From Pseudomonadota bacterium (GTDB lineage Bacteria; Myxococcota_A; Polyangia; Polyangiales; Sandaracinaceae), in NCBI GenBank assembly GCA_023427125.1, contig JAEZBP010000429.1, positions 1 through 6,638 on the forward strand: a stretch of 6,638 bases of DNA, written 5' to 3'. Position 1 is the first letter of the stretch. Every line of letters begins with the position of its first letter. This document shows positions 1 to 6,517 of this stretch, piece after piece. The notes below the pieces were generated by a model. That model worked only from the letters and a program-made list of their open reading frames with translations, ran no database searches and had not been told where the DNA came from. The translations under genes and the position numbers were made by a program.

Positions 1-57
1 GGCCACCAAGGGCCGAAGCTCGTCGGGGAGCCGGTCGGGGTCGAACGCCGCTGCCAT
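1..57 (-). CDS. 5' end of an unidentified gene leaving the window on the left
   Basis: Reading the minus strand from an ATG at 57-55 gives 19 open codons to the window edge, beginning MAAAFDPDRLPDELRPL. The acidic/proline composition and G/C-rich third positions look like real coding sequence. The frame also stays open some way upstream of this ATG, so the start is not fixed by a stop. Only a weak purine patch (GAGA) lies before the ATG. The gene would be transcribed divergently from argJ. Nineteen residues are too few to name a family, and a chance open frame cannot be excluded. Confidence 0.4.
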   Translation of the reverse strand, partial: MAAAFDPDRLPDELRPLVA

Positions 58-300
58 TTGATCTCGTCTACGCGCCGCGCCGCGATCTCCCCCCGCGAAA
101 AGCGCGCGGGCCGCGCGAAGGTCGGACCGCCCCCTTCGGGCAACGCGCGTGCCGGCTTCGATCACATGGCTCGCTCCACTGCGTGACGGCACCCCGACAC
201 CCGCGAACGGCAGCAGGTATCGGCCTCGCGTCACGCCGCTGCGCTCCTCGCTCGTCGGGGTTGACTGGCACGAGGCGCGCCCTGAAGCTTCGCGACACAC
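58..300. other. Divergent spacer upstream of argJ
   Basis: This 243-base stretch lies between the putative leftward gene and argJ, and I find no convincing gene in it. The short open frames crossing it are arginine/serine/proline-rich shadows. It holds an 8-base perfect inverted repeat, ACCCCGAC at 191-198 against GTCGGGGT at 254-261, and a nested 7-base pair, GCGTGAC at 181-187 against GTCACGC at 230-236. A TTGACT hexamer at 261-266 resembles a -35 box, but the matching -10 position (about 284-289) is poor. Promoters for both flanking genes should lie here, but I cannot place them firmly. Confidence 0.4.
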
Positions 301-1503
301 ATGTCGGAATCACAGCATCCCACCGTTCCCGGCTTCTCGTTCGCGGCCACCGCGTGCGGCATCAAGAGCGACGGGGGGCTCGATCTGGCGCTCATCGTGG
401 CCGATGAGCCCATCTCCGTCGCCGCGATGTTCACGAAGAACCGCGTACGCGCCGCGCCGGTCGAGCTCTCGATGCAGCGCGTCGAGCGCGGCCGCGCGCA
501 GGCCATCGTGGTCAACAGCGGCAACGCCAACGCCTGCACCGGGCGCAAGGGGGTGGAGGACGCGAAGGTCATCACCTCGATCGTGGCGGACGAGCTCGGG
601 GTCGCCGACGACATGGTGCTGATGGCCTCGACGGGCATCATCGGGAAGCCCCTCCCCTCGGAGCGCATCGAGGCGGCCCTGCCGGGGCTCCTCGCGAGCC
701 GCACGCCGGACGGCATCGACGAGTTCGCCCGCGCCATCATGACCACCGATCGCTGGCCGAAGGTCAGCTCGATCAAGTTCCCGATCGGCTTCGAGAAGGA
801 GTGCACGGTCCTCGGCGTCGCCAAGGGCGCCGGGATGATTCACCCGGACATGGCCACGACGCTCGCGTTCATCATGACCGACGCGCCGATGCACAGCTCC
901 TTCCTGAAGCGCGCCCTCAACATCGCGGTCGACAAGACGTTCAACATGATGACGGTCGACGGAGCGACCAGCACCAACGACACGATCATCGCGATGGCCT
1001 CCGGAAGGGTCGAGTGCGAGCCGCTGCGCGGCACCGATCGCGACGCGCGCCGTTTCATCGACGCGATGGTCGACGTGCTGAGCGAGCTCGGCAAGCGCAT
1101 CGTGCAGGACGGAGAGGGCGCCGAGCACGTGGTGATGCTCGAGGTGGTGGGCGCGCCGAGCGAGGAGGCCGCCCGCAAGGTCGCCGCCGAGTGCAGCAAG
1201 AGCCTCTTGGTCAAGGCGATGATCCACGGCAAGGACCCGAACTGGGGCCGGCTGATGGCGGCCACCGGCATGGCCGGCGTGGCCTTCGATCCGGAGAAGG
1301 TCGAGATCAAGATCGGCAAGGCGACCGTCGTGAAGAACGGGATGGGCGCCGGCCGGGACGCCGAGGAGGACGCCCGGCGCGCGATGCACGAGCCGAACTA
1401 CACGATCAAGATCCGCCTCGGCCCGGGCAAGGCGCGCGCGGCCTACCTGATGTGCGACATCGGCCAGGAGTACATCAACATCAACGCGTCCTACCGCTCG
1501 TGA
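301..1503 (+). CDS. argJ: ArgJ: glutamate N-acetyltransferase / ornithine acetyltransferase
   Basis: ArgJ acts in the cytoplasm in arginine biosynthesis. It moves the acetyl group from N-acetylornithine to glutamate (the acetyl-recycling step), and bifunctional members also use acetyl-CoA. The 400-residue product is full length for the family. Seen in it: the VNSGNANACTG block (71-81), the MASTGIIG oxyanion-hole segment (108-115, Thr111-Gly112), and the self-cleavage motif KGAGMIHPDMATTLAF (175-190). By family knowledge the chain is cut between Ala185 and Thr186, and Thr186 becomes the N-terminal nucleophile of the beta chain. DGATSTND (220-227), GKDPNWGR (310-317) and the terminal YININASYRS are also family hallmarks. 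The ATG at 301 is well fixed: an in-frame TGA lies at 283-285 with no other start between. No Shine-Dalgarno is visible. The stop overlaps the next gene's GTG. Mono- or bifunctional activity cannot be told from sequence. Confidence 0.96.
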   Translation: MSESQHPTVPGFSFAATACGIKSDGGLDLALIVADEPISVAAMFTKNRVRAAPVELSMQRVERGRAQAIVVNSGNANACTGRKGVEDAKVITSIVADELGVADDMVLMASTGIIGKPLPSERIEAALPGLLASRTPDGIDEFARAIMTTDRWPKVSSIKFPIGFEKECTVLGVAKGAGMIHPDMATTLAFIMTDAPMHSSFLKRALNIAVDKTFNMMTVDGATSTNDTIIAMASGRVECEPLRGTDRDARRFIDAMVDVLSELGKRIVQDGEGAEHVVMLEVVGAPSEEAARKVAAECSKSLLVKAMIHGKDPNWGRLMAATGMAGVAFDPEKVEIKIGKATVVKNGMGAGRDAEEDARRAMHEPNYTIKIRLGPGKARAAYLMCDIGQEYININASYRS

Positions 1504-1802
1504 GCCGGGTCGCGTTCCTGTTGGTTCTGCTCCTCGGGGTCGCGCAAGCCTCCGCGCAGGGCTCGCTCCCGCGATGCGTCCGCGTCGAAGGCGTCGCGCG
1601 CTGGGGCGCCGACGCCTACAACCACTTCGTCCGCGTGACCAACGGCTGCGATCGCCTCGCGCGCTGCCGGGTCGCGACCGACGTGAACCCAGAGCCGCAG
1701 GCGATCGACGTCCCCCCTGGCCAGACCGTCGAGGTCATCACGTTCCGCGGGGCGCCGGGGAGCGGCTTCACCCCGCGGGTGACCTGCGATCTGGCGCGCT
1801 GA
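1500..1802 (+). CDS. Small secreted protein with four cysteines, function unknown
   Basis: This 100-residue product starts at a GTG whose last two bases are the first two of the argJ stop (GTGA overlap). No Shine-Dalgarno is seen, so translation is probably coupled to argJ. Residues 1-19 form a clear Sec signal peptide: a short charged start (MSR), a Leu/Val-rich core (5-14) and an Ala-Ser-Ala cleavage site at 17-19. There is no lipobox cysteine. The mature part of about 81 residues has four cysteines (26, 50, 56, 96), which could form two disulfides. Its pattern of HFVRVTNGC, TDVNPEP and VPPGQTVEVITFRG suggests a small all-beta domain. I do not recognise the family. The open frame extends far upstream inside argJ, but that part is an arginine/glycine-rich shadow. 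It probably ends up in the periplasm or outside the cell; nothing links it to arginine synthesis beyond position. Confidence 0.75.
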   Translation: MSRVAFLLVLLLGVAQASAQGSLPRCVRVEGVARWGADAYNHFVRVTNGCDRLARCRVATDVNPEPQAIDVPPGQTVEVITFRGAPGSGFTPRVTCDLAR

Positions 1803-1868
1803 GACTGCCGAGCGGAGCGGTTCCCCGCGCGCCAATCGGTCGAGAGGGCCGCGCGCCGGCAAAGAGAG
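1803..1868. other. Convergent spacer with a GC-rich direct repeat
   Basis: The small secreted gene and the lipoprotein gene end toward each other across these 66 bases. A 9-base direct repeat CCGCGCGCC occurs at 1825-1833 and 1849-1857. Its GCGCGC cores are self-complementary and could pair as a hairpin. A 7-base inverted pair, ACTGCCG at 1804-1810 and CGGCAGT at 1873-1879, brackets the junction and enters the lipoprotein 3' end. No T-tract follows on either strand, so this is not a canonical intrinsic terminator. Confidence 0.35.
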
Positions 1869-3797
1869 TCAGCGGCAGTTCTGGGAGGTGACGACGCTGT
1901 CGCGGCTGATGCTGGCGCGCTCGCCGAAGCTGAAGCGCACGGACTGGCACCACCAGATGCCGCAGTCCTGTTGGACCTGCACGTGGAGATGCGGGCCGGT
2001 GCTCCAGCCGGAGTTGCCCGAGGTGCCGATCACGTCGCCCTGCGCGAGCCGCTGCCCGGCGCGAACGGTGCCGTGCGCGAGGTGCATGTAGAGGCCGACT
2101 GTGCCGTCGCTGTGCTTGATCTCGACGGTGTTCGCGAGGTTCGCGCACGAGGACCCGCCGCCGTCGTAGCACGCGGAGCCCGGGCCCGAGACGTTGCGCA
2201 CCCTGAGCACGGTGCCGCCTCGCATCGCGCGCACGGTCGTGCCCCGCGGGACCGCGAAGTCGTAGGCGTAGGCGTCCTTGCCGGTGTGGAGCGAGGTGTG
2301 GTTGCCGTTCGAGCAGCGAGCGGCGAAGCCACAGTTGAAGGGGAGCGCGTAGGTCGAGCTGCCTCCGCTCGGCGGCGGCGCGCTCCCGGCGCCGCAGCCG
2401 CGCTCGCCGGTGGTCTCGACGCACGAGCACGCGCCGCACGCGCCGCGGGTGCGCCAGTTTCCGTCGCAGCACTGGTAGCCCGCCGAGCACGCGCTGTCCC
2501 CGTAGCGCCCGCCGTACGAGTGCGTGCAGCTGTCACCGGTGGGCGGGGGCGGAGGCGGCGTCGCGGTGCAGCCGCGCTCGCCGGTGCGCTCGGTGCACGA
2601 GCAGGTCCCGCACGCACCCTTGGTGCGCCAGTTTCCATCGCAGCACTGGTAGCCGGCCGAGCAGGCGTTGTCGCTGTAGACGCCGCCGTAGGTGTGCGTG
2701 CACGACCCGCCCGATCCCCCGCCGCCGACGTCGACGCTGCTGCCGAGCCTCTGGCTCGAGGCGATCGAGCGGATGGTGCCGAGCCGGCGATGGAGGTTGT
2801 TGCCCGGGCAGCTCGTCGACTGCCCCGAGTGGTCGCGGTGCCCCTTCAGGGTCGAGGTGGTGATGCGGATGCCGTAGATGCGGCGCAGGGTGCCGGCGAG
2901 GCGGCCGGCGACGCGGACCATGTTGCTCGACGGCGTGGTCGGCCCGAGGCCGCCGCAGCCGCTCGTGTGGTAGCAGCCGATGAACGAGATCCCGATGTTG
3001 CCGGTGTTGTGCCCGCCGACGTGCGCGCCCAAGAAGCGGAGCGGGCGCCCCTCGTAGATGCGGCCGTCGCTGCCGATGAGGAAGTGGTAGCCGACGTCGC
3101 ACCAGCCGCGCGAGTCCATGTGGAAGCGCTGGATGCCGCGCATCTGGCGAGCCGGGTTCGACGAGCCGGTGACGGTGTGGTGGATCGCGAACCGCTGCTT
3201 GGTGGTGTTCGTGGAGGAGCAGCGCGTCCGGCGCGCTCCCCAGGCGCTGCGGCTCACCACGTGGCCGCGGAGCTCCGAGCGCAGCGCCTCGGAGGCGCCC
3301 GCGATGTCGCTCTCCTCTTCCCCATCCTCCTCCTCGGGCTGCTCGGGCTGCTCCGGATCGGGGATCGCCGCCGTCCAGCGCAGGATCTGGAGCTGCGCGA
3401 CCTCGTCGGCGTGCATGCGGAGCTGCGCGCTCTCGCCGATGGCCCCGAAGTCGACGGTCGCGACGTGCATCTCTTCTTCGCCCCACGTGGCGACGAGCGG
3501 GGACCACTCGCCCGCCGGCGCGCCGCCCTCGAGCACCCGGGCCTCCATCGCCGGCAGCGCACCCGGCGCGCTCAACGTGATGAGCACGCCGACCCGGCTC
3601 GCGCCCTCGGGCGTGTCGAGCGGAGGCGAGACCATCCACTCGCCCTCCTGCGTCCAGGTGGCCATCAGGTCCTCGAGCGAGACCGTGACCTCCTGATCGT
3701 CGTGGCTGCGCAGCTCCTCGTCGGGGGTGACCGAGGCCACGCAGGCCGAGAGGGACGTCAGCGCGATCGCGGCTCCAAGAACTGCTCCGTTACGCAT
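1869..3797 (-). CDS. Lipoprotein with two peptidoglycan-hydrolase domains: PGRP/Amidase_2 and M23
   Basis: The 642-residue product starts at the ATG at 3797-3795, preceded by AGGGG eight bases upstream. A start 18 codons earlier would bury the signal peptide. Residues 1-19 are a lipoprotein signal with lipobox L16-S-A-C19. Val at +2 suggests the outer membrane by the E. coli rule. Residues about 36-145 look like a beta-rich domain, followed by an acidic Pro/Glu linker (146-163). Residues about 178-350 are a PGRP/N-acetylmuramoyl-L-alanine amidase domain: IHHT (His206), GYHFLIGSDG (Tyr237), GHRD (His320) and SCPG (Cys330) supply the expected zinc and catalytic residues. Two 45-residue Cys-rich repeats follow (366-410, 424-468), split by a proline linker. 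Residues about 483-612 are an M23 zinc endopeptidase domain: His504, Asp513 in YAYDFAVPRGT, His572 and HLH at 603-605. It should cleave both the MurNAc-L-Ala amide and peptide cross-links. Its cellular purpose is open. Confidence 0.9.
   Translation of the reverse strand: MRNGAVLGAAIALTSLSACVASVTPDEELRSHDDQEVTVSLEDLMATWTQEGEWMVSPPLDTPEGASRVGVLITLSAPGALPAMEARVLEGGAPAGEWSPLVATWGEEEMHVATVDFGAIGESAQLRMHADEVAQLQILRWTAAIPDPEQPEQPEEEDGEEESDIAGASEALRSELRGHVVSRSAWGARRTRCSSTNTTKQRFAIHHTVTGSSNPARQMRGIQRFHMDSRGWCDVGYHFLIGSDGRIYEGRPLRFLGAHVGGHNTGNIGISFIGCYHTSGCGGLGPTTPSSNMVRVAGRLAGTLRRIYGIRITTSTLKGHRDHSGQSTSCPGNNLHRRLGTIRSIASSQRLGSSVDVGGGGSGGSCTHTYGGVYSDNACSAGYQCCDGNWRTKGACGTCSCTERTGERGCTATPPPPPPTGDSCTHSYGGRYGDSACSAGYQCCDGNWRTRGACGACSCVETTGERGCGAGSAPPPSGGSSTYALPFNCGFAARCSNGNHTSLHTGKDAYAYDFAVPRGTTVRAMRGGTVLRVRNVSGPGSACYDGGGSSCANLANTVEIKHSDGTVGLYMHLAHGTVRAGQRLAQGDVIGTSGNSGWSTGPHLHVQVQQDCGIWWCQSVRFSFGERASISRDSVVTSQNCR
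2394..2528 (-). repeat. Cys-rich module copy 2 inside the lipoprotein gene
   Basis: This encodes residues 424-468 and matches copy 1 at 37 of 45 positions by my alignment, with all eight cysteines kept and no gap. The DNA is also close: the stretch covering the YQCCDGNWR core differs at about one base in 29 between 2452-2480 and 2626-2654. The changes elsewhere are mostly conservative. This indicates a tandem duplication, either recent or kept similar by conversion. A Gly/Ser/Pro linker joins it to the M23 domain. Confidence 0.85.
2568..2702 (-). repeat. Cys-rich module copy 1 inside the lipoprotein gene
   Basis: This encodes residues 366-410 (CTHTYGGVY to GERGC). The copy has eight cysteines at relative positions 1, 14, 20, 21, 31, 34, 36 and 45, enough for four disulfides, and a CSAGYQCCDGNWRT core. 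It sits directly after the amidase domain and a glycine-rich linker. I do not recognise it as a named domain. A binding or spacing role between the two catalytic domains is inference. Confidence 0.85.
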
Positions 3798-3805
3798 GGA
3801 GCGTT

Positions 3806-3810
3806 CCCCT
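3806..3810 (-). promoter_or_regulatory. Ribosome binding site that fixes the lipoprotein start
   Basis: On the minus strand AGGGG lies eight bases before the ATG at 3797-3795. It supports this start over the longer open frame beginning at 3851, and this start also puts the signal peptide at the N terminus. Confidence 0.6.
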
Positions 3811-3974
3811 GAGCAAGGACCGTGCGCACCGGAGGGAGGTCCCACTGCCACCTCGCGTTGTCAGTCCGGGGGCCGATCGGTCCAGACCCGGGCGATCGCG
3901 CCGCGCGGCCGTACAGAAGTCGTTCGGTCCGCGGGTCGTGTTGAAACGCCGCCGCGTTCGAGGGTAGATGAGGC
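3811..3974. other. Divergent spacer between the lipoprotein and the ATPase gene
   Basis: Both flanking genes must be transcribed from within or near this interval. It is GC-rich with several GGTCC/GGACC and CGATCG-type short palindromes (about 3872-3900), none long enough to call an operator. A TTGAAA at 3941-3946 resembles a -35 box, but its -10 would fall at the ATPase start codon, so I do not call it. I see no gene or RNA here. Confidence 0.3.
3960..3964 (+). promoter_or_regulatory. Probable ribosome binding site for the FliI/SctN-type ATPase
   Basis: GAGGG lies ten bases before the GTG at 3975. A second GAGG at 3970-3973 is too close to the start to serve. The spacing is slightly long but usable. 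Confidence 0.45.
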
Positions 3975-5276
3975 GTGTCGATCGACCTGAGCCGCGCGCT
4001 CGAGGCCCTCGCCGAGACCGATCCGGTCGGCGTCACCGGCAGCGTGCAGGCGCTGATCGGGCTCGCGGTGCACGCGACGGTGCCCGGCGTGCGCGCCGGC
4101 GATCGGGTGGAGATCGTGCGCCGGCAGGGGCCGCCGCTCGAGGCCGAGGTGATCGGCTTCGAGAACGATCGCGCGACGCTCCTGCCCCTCGGCGACGCGC
4201 GGGGGATCGGGCCGGACGACGTGGTGCGCGCGACGGGGCGCCCGCTCGCGGTGCAGGCGAGCGACGCGCTGCTCGGCCGGGTGCTCGACGGGCTCGGGCG
4301 GCCGATCGACGGTGGACCGCTGCCCGCGGGCGTGACGTGGCCGGTGATGCGCGACGCGCCGAGCCCCCTCGCGCGCGCCCGCATCGAGCGACCGCTGGCG
4401 ACCGGCGTGCGGGCGATCGACGGGCTGATGACCTTCGGCGAAGGCCAGCGAGTCGGGCTTTTCGCGGGGAGCGGCGTCGGGAAGAGCTCGCTGCTCGGGC
4501 GCATCGCGCAGCGCGCGGACGCCGACGTGGTCGTGGTCGGCCTGGTGGGCGAGCGCGGCCGGGAGGTGCGGGAATTCGTCGAGGACAGCCTCGGCCGAGA
4601 GGGCCTCGCGCGGAGCGTCGTGGTGTGCGCGACGAGCGACGCCCCGGCGCTGGTGCGGATGCGCTCGGCGTGGGTCGCGACCGCGCTGGCCGAGTACTTC
4701 CGCGATGCCGGGCGCCGCGTGCTGCTCTTGATGGACAGCGTGACCCGCTTCGCCAGGGCGGCGCGGGAGGTCGGGCTCGCGGCCGGCGAGCCTCCGGCCC
4801 GGCGCGGCTATCCACCGAGCGCGCTCGCCGCGCTGCCTCGCCTGCTCGAGCGCGGCGGCATGGGAGAGCGCGGCTCGATCACCGCGATCTACACGGTGCT
4901 GGTCGAGGGGAGCGATCTCGAGGAGCCGATCGCCGACGAGGTCCGCGGCATCCTCGACGGACACGTGGTGCTCGATCGGGAGCTCGCCGCGCGCGGACGA
5001 TGGCCGGCGATCGATCCGCTGCGGAGCCTCTCGCGGGTGATGGATCGGGTGGTCGGCGCCGAGCATCGGGAGGCGGCGCGCGCGCTGCGCGAGCACCTCG
5101 CGCTCTACGAGGCCAAGCGGGATCTCGTCCTGCTCGGCGCCTACGAGCCGGGGCGCGATCGGCGGCTCGACGAGGCCCTCGCCCGCATCGACGCCATCGA
5201 GGCGTTCCTCCGGCAGGAGCCGGGGGACACCTCGCCGCTCGTCGAGACGGCGCGCCGGCTCGGTGCGCTCGCTTGA
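3975..5276 (+). CDS. FliI/SctN-family type III export ATPase
   Basis: This family forms the cytoplasmic hexameric ATPase at the base of flagellar and injectisome type III export machines, releasing substrates from chaperones. The 433-residue product has a beta-barrel N-terminal region (about 16-90), Walker A GSGVGKSS (165-172, Lys170), GERGREV with the likely catalytic Glu193, Walker B VLLLMDSVTRFA (249-260, Asp254) and SLSRVM (351-356) with the presumed arginine finger Arg354. EEPIADEVRGILDGHVVLDREL (about 316-337) is the typical FliI/YscN signature, which separates it from F1 and Rho ATPases. Start: GTG at 3975 is the first possible start after an in-frame TGA at 3969-3971. Only about 15 residues precede the barrel, so the FliH/SctL-binding N terminus is short. 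No other export gene lies in the window, so I cannot decide between fliI and sctN. Its stop overlaps the lycopene cyclase start. Confidence 0.93.
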   Translation: MSIDLSRALEALAETDPVGVTGSVQALIGLAVHATVPGVRAGDRVEIVRRQGPPLEAEVIGFENDRATLLPLGDARGIGPDDVVRATGRPLAVQASDALLGRVLDGLGRPIDGGPLPAGVTWPVMRDAPSPLARARIERPLATGVRAIDGLMTFGEGQRVGLFAGSGVGKSSLLGRIAQRADADVVVVGLVGERGREVREFVEDSLGREGLARSVVVCATSDAPALVRMRSAWVATALAEYFRDAGRRVLLLMDSVTRFARAAREVGLAAGEPPARRGYPPSALAALPRLLERGGMGERGSITAIYTVLVEGSDLEEPIADEVRGILDGHVVLDRELAARGRWPAIDPLRSLSRVMDRVVGAEHREAARALREHLALYEAKRDLVLLGAYEPGRDRRLDEALARIDAIEAFLRQEPGDTSPLVETARRLGALA

Positions 5277-6403
5277 ATGACATCGTGATCCTCGGCGCGG
5301 GCTGCGCAGGGCTGAGCCTCGCGTACCACCTGCTCGAGCGGGGGGTCGATCGCTCGATCGTCCTGCTCGATCCCCGGACGAGCTACGAGCGGGATCGAAC
5401 GTGGTGCTTCTTCACCGGTCGCCCCCACCCCTTCGAGGCGCTGACCAGCCACCGGTGGTCGCGCTGGCGAGTGCGGGATCGACGGTGGATCGAGCGGAGC
5501 GCGCCGTCGATCACCTATCAGCACCTCCCGGCCGACACCTTCTATCAGCGCTGCCTCGCGCGACTGGGAGACCGCGTCCGCTTGGGCGTCGAGGCTTTCT
5601 CGGTACGTGAGCACGCGAACAGTGTCGAGATCGAGACCAGCGCCGGTCCGATCGAGGCGCGCCTGGTCTTCGACTCGCGCCCGTCGCGCAGCCGCGCTGC
5701 CCCTGGAGAGATCACGCTCCTCCAGCACTTCGAGGGCTGGCATGTCTGCGCCGAGCGGCCCGCGTTCGATCCCTCGGTCGCCACCCTGATGGACTTCGCC
5801 GCGCCGCAGGACCACGCGATCCACTTCGTCTACGTCCTCCCCTACTCGCCCACCGAGGCGCTGGTCGAGGCGACCTTCTTCGGTGGCGCGGTCCTCGACG
5901 GCGAGGGCTACCGGCGGACGATCGAGCGCTACCTGAGGAGCGAGCTCGGCCTCGATCGCTGGACCGTCCTCCGGCGCGAGCGCGGCGTGATCCCGATGAG
6001 CACGGCCGATACGCCGATCCGAGCGAGCGAGCGGATCTATCGCATCGGCCTGCTGGGCGGGATGGCCAAGCCGTCGACAGGCTACGCCTTCCAGGCGATC
6101 CAGCGCTTCAGCGCCGAGCTGGCCGAACGACTCGATCGTGACACTCTGCCCGAGCCGCCCGAGCCTCGCGCCTGGCGCGCTCGCAGCCTCGACGCGATCT
6201 TCCTTTCGTATCTATCTCGTTACCCGGAACGCGCCCCGGCCACCTTCTCGACGCTCTTCGAGAGGGTCGATCCCGCCGTCCTGGTCCGCTTCCTCTCGGA
6301 CGACGCGAGCCCGGCCGACTGCCTCCGCGTCATGAGCGCGCTCCCGCTGGCGCCGTTCACCCTGGAGACCGCGAGGGCGACGCGGCTCTGGCTCCGACGC
6401 TGA
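5273..6403 (+). CDS. CrtY-type lycopene cyclase (FAD-dependent family)
   Basis: Lycopene beta-cyclase closes the ionone rings of lycopene to give gamma- or beta-carotene at the membrane, a flavin-dependent but non-redox reaction. The 376-residue product is the normal CrtY length. Seen: N-terminal dinucleotide-binding motif GAGCAG (8-13), DRTWCFF (41-47), LVFDSRP (131-137), FEGWHV (153-158), FDPSVATLMDF (165-175), FVYVLPYS (185-192), ALVEATFF (196-203, Glu199 at the position of the catalytic Glu reported for CrtY), RGVIPM (237-242) and KPSTGYAFQAIQR (266-278). Together these are strongly typical of the family. The start is taken as TTG at 5273, whose last two bases begin the ATPase stop (TTGA). 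The ATG at 5277 is out of frame. No Shine-Dalgarno is seen, so translation is probably coupled. The product could be beta, gamma or monocyclic carotene. No other carotenoid gene is certain here. Confidence 0.88.
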   Translation: MNDIVILGAGCAGLSLAYHLLERGVDRSIVLLDPRTSYERDRTWCFFTGRPHPFEALTSHRWSRWRVRDRRWIERSAPSITYQHLPADTFYQRCLARLGDRVRLGVEAFSVREHANSVEIETSAGPIEARLVFDSRPSRSRAAPGEITLLQHFEGWHVCAERPAFDPSVATLMDFAAPQDHAIHFVYVLPYSPTEALVEATFFGGAVLDGEGYRRTIERYLRSELGLDRWTVLRRERGVIPMSTADTPIRASERIYRIGLLGGMAKPSTGYAFQAIQRFSAELAERLDRDTLPEPPEPRAWRARSLDAIFLSYLSRYPERAPATFSTLFERVDPAVLVRFLSDDASPADCLRVMSALPLAPFTLETARATRLWLRR

Positions 6404-6517
6404 GTTGCCTTGCGCGTTGGGCGCGCTTGACCGGGTGGAGGACTGGTCCAGATTAAGTTTCAAAGAATCTTGAACAAACAGAACCGCGTGGCAGGTTCGA
6501 GGAGGGAGGACCCATCG
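6404..6517. promoter_or_regulatory. Spacer with AT-rich island, probable promoter/operator of the right-edge gene
   Basis: After the cyclase stop there is a weak hairpin (GCGCG 6412-6416, CGCGC 6422-6426, five-base loop) followed by only TT. A TTGACC at 6427-6432 could be a -35 box, but no good -10 lies at 16-18 bases; TTAAGT at 6453-6458 is 20 bases away. Bases 6450-6485 are only about 31% G+C, in sharp contrast to the window. They include a dyad TTCAA (6459-6463) / TTGAA (6470-6474). Just beyond is GAACC (6481-6485) / GGTTC (6494-6498). This looks like a control region, but the exact promoter is unproven. Confidence 0.45.
6501..6510 (+). promoter_or_regulatory. Strong ribosome binding site of the right-edge gene
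   Basis: GGAGGGAGGA ends seven bases before the ATG at 6518. It is the best Shine-Dalgarno in the window. It picks this ATG over the in-frame ATG four codons later and suggests a well-translated new transcription unit. Confidence 0.75.

Noticed and set aside
310..1389. A long minus-strand open frame opposite argJ
   Set aside because: The product is His/Arg/Asp/Leu-rich and motif-free, whereas the plus strand is a full-length ArgJ.
1825..1857. Possible bidirectional terminator between the convergent genes
   Set aside because: The GCGCGC cores could pair, but no T-tract follows on either strand, and the motif is primarily a direct repeat.
1971..3812. A 613-codon plus-strand open frame opposite the lipoprotein gene
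   Set aside because: Its product is Ala/Arg/Val-rich with no motifs, while the minus strand encodes a signal peptide and two hydrolase domains with catalytic residues in place.
3861..5096. A 411-codon minus-strand open frame opposite the ATPase
   Set aside because: It is a compositional shadow; the plus strand has Walker A, Walker B and the FliI signature.
3968..5272. The 811-codon plus-strand open frame that runs through the whole ATPase gene and joins the lycopene cyclase frame
   Set aside because: The part over the ATPase is low-complexity Arg/Ala/Gly sequence with no family motif, as expected from a shifted frame in GC-rich DNA. Recognisable cyclase sequence begins only at 5273.
6412..6428. 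Possible intrinsic terminator after the lycopene cyclase
   Set aside because: The stem is only five base pairs and is followed by two T residues, too weak to call.
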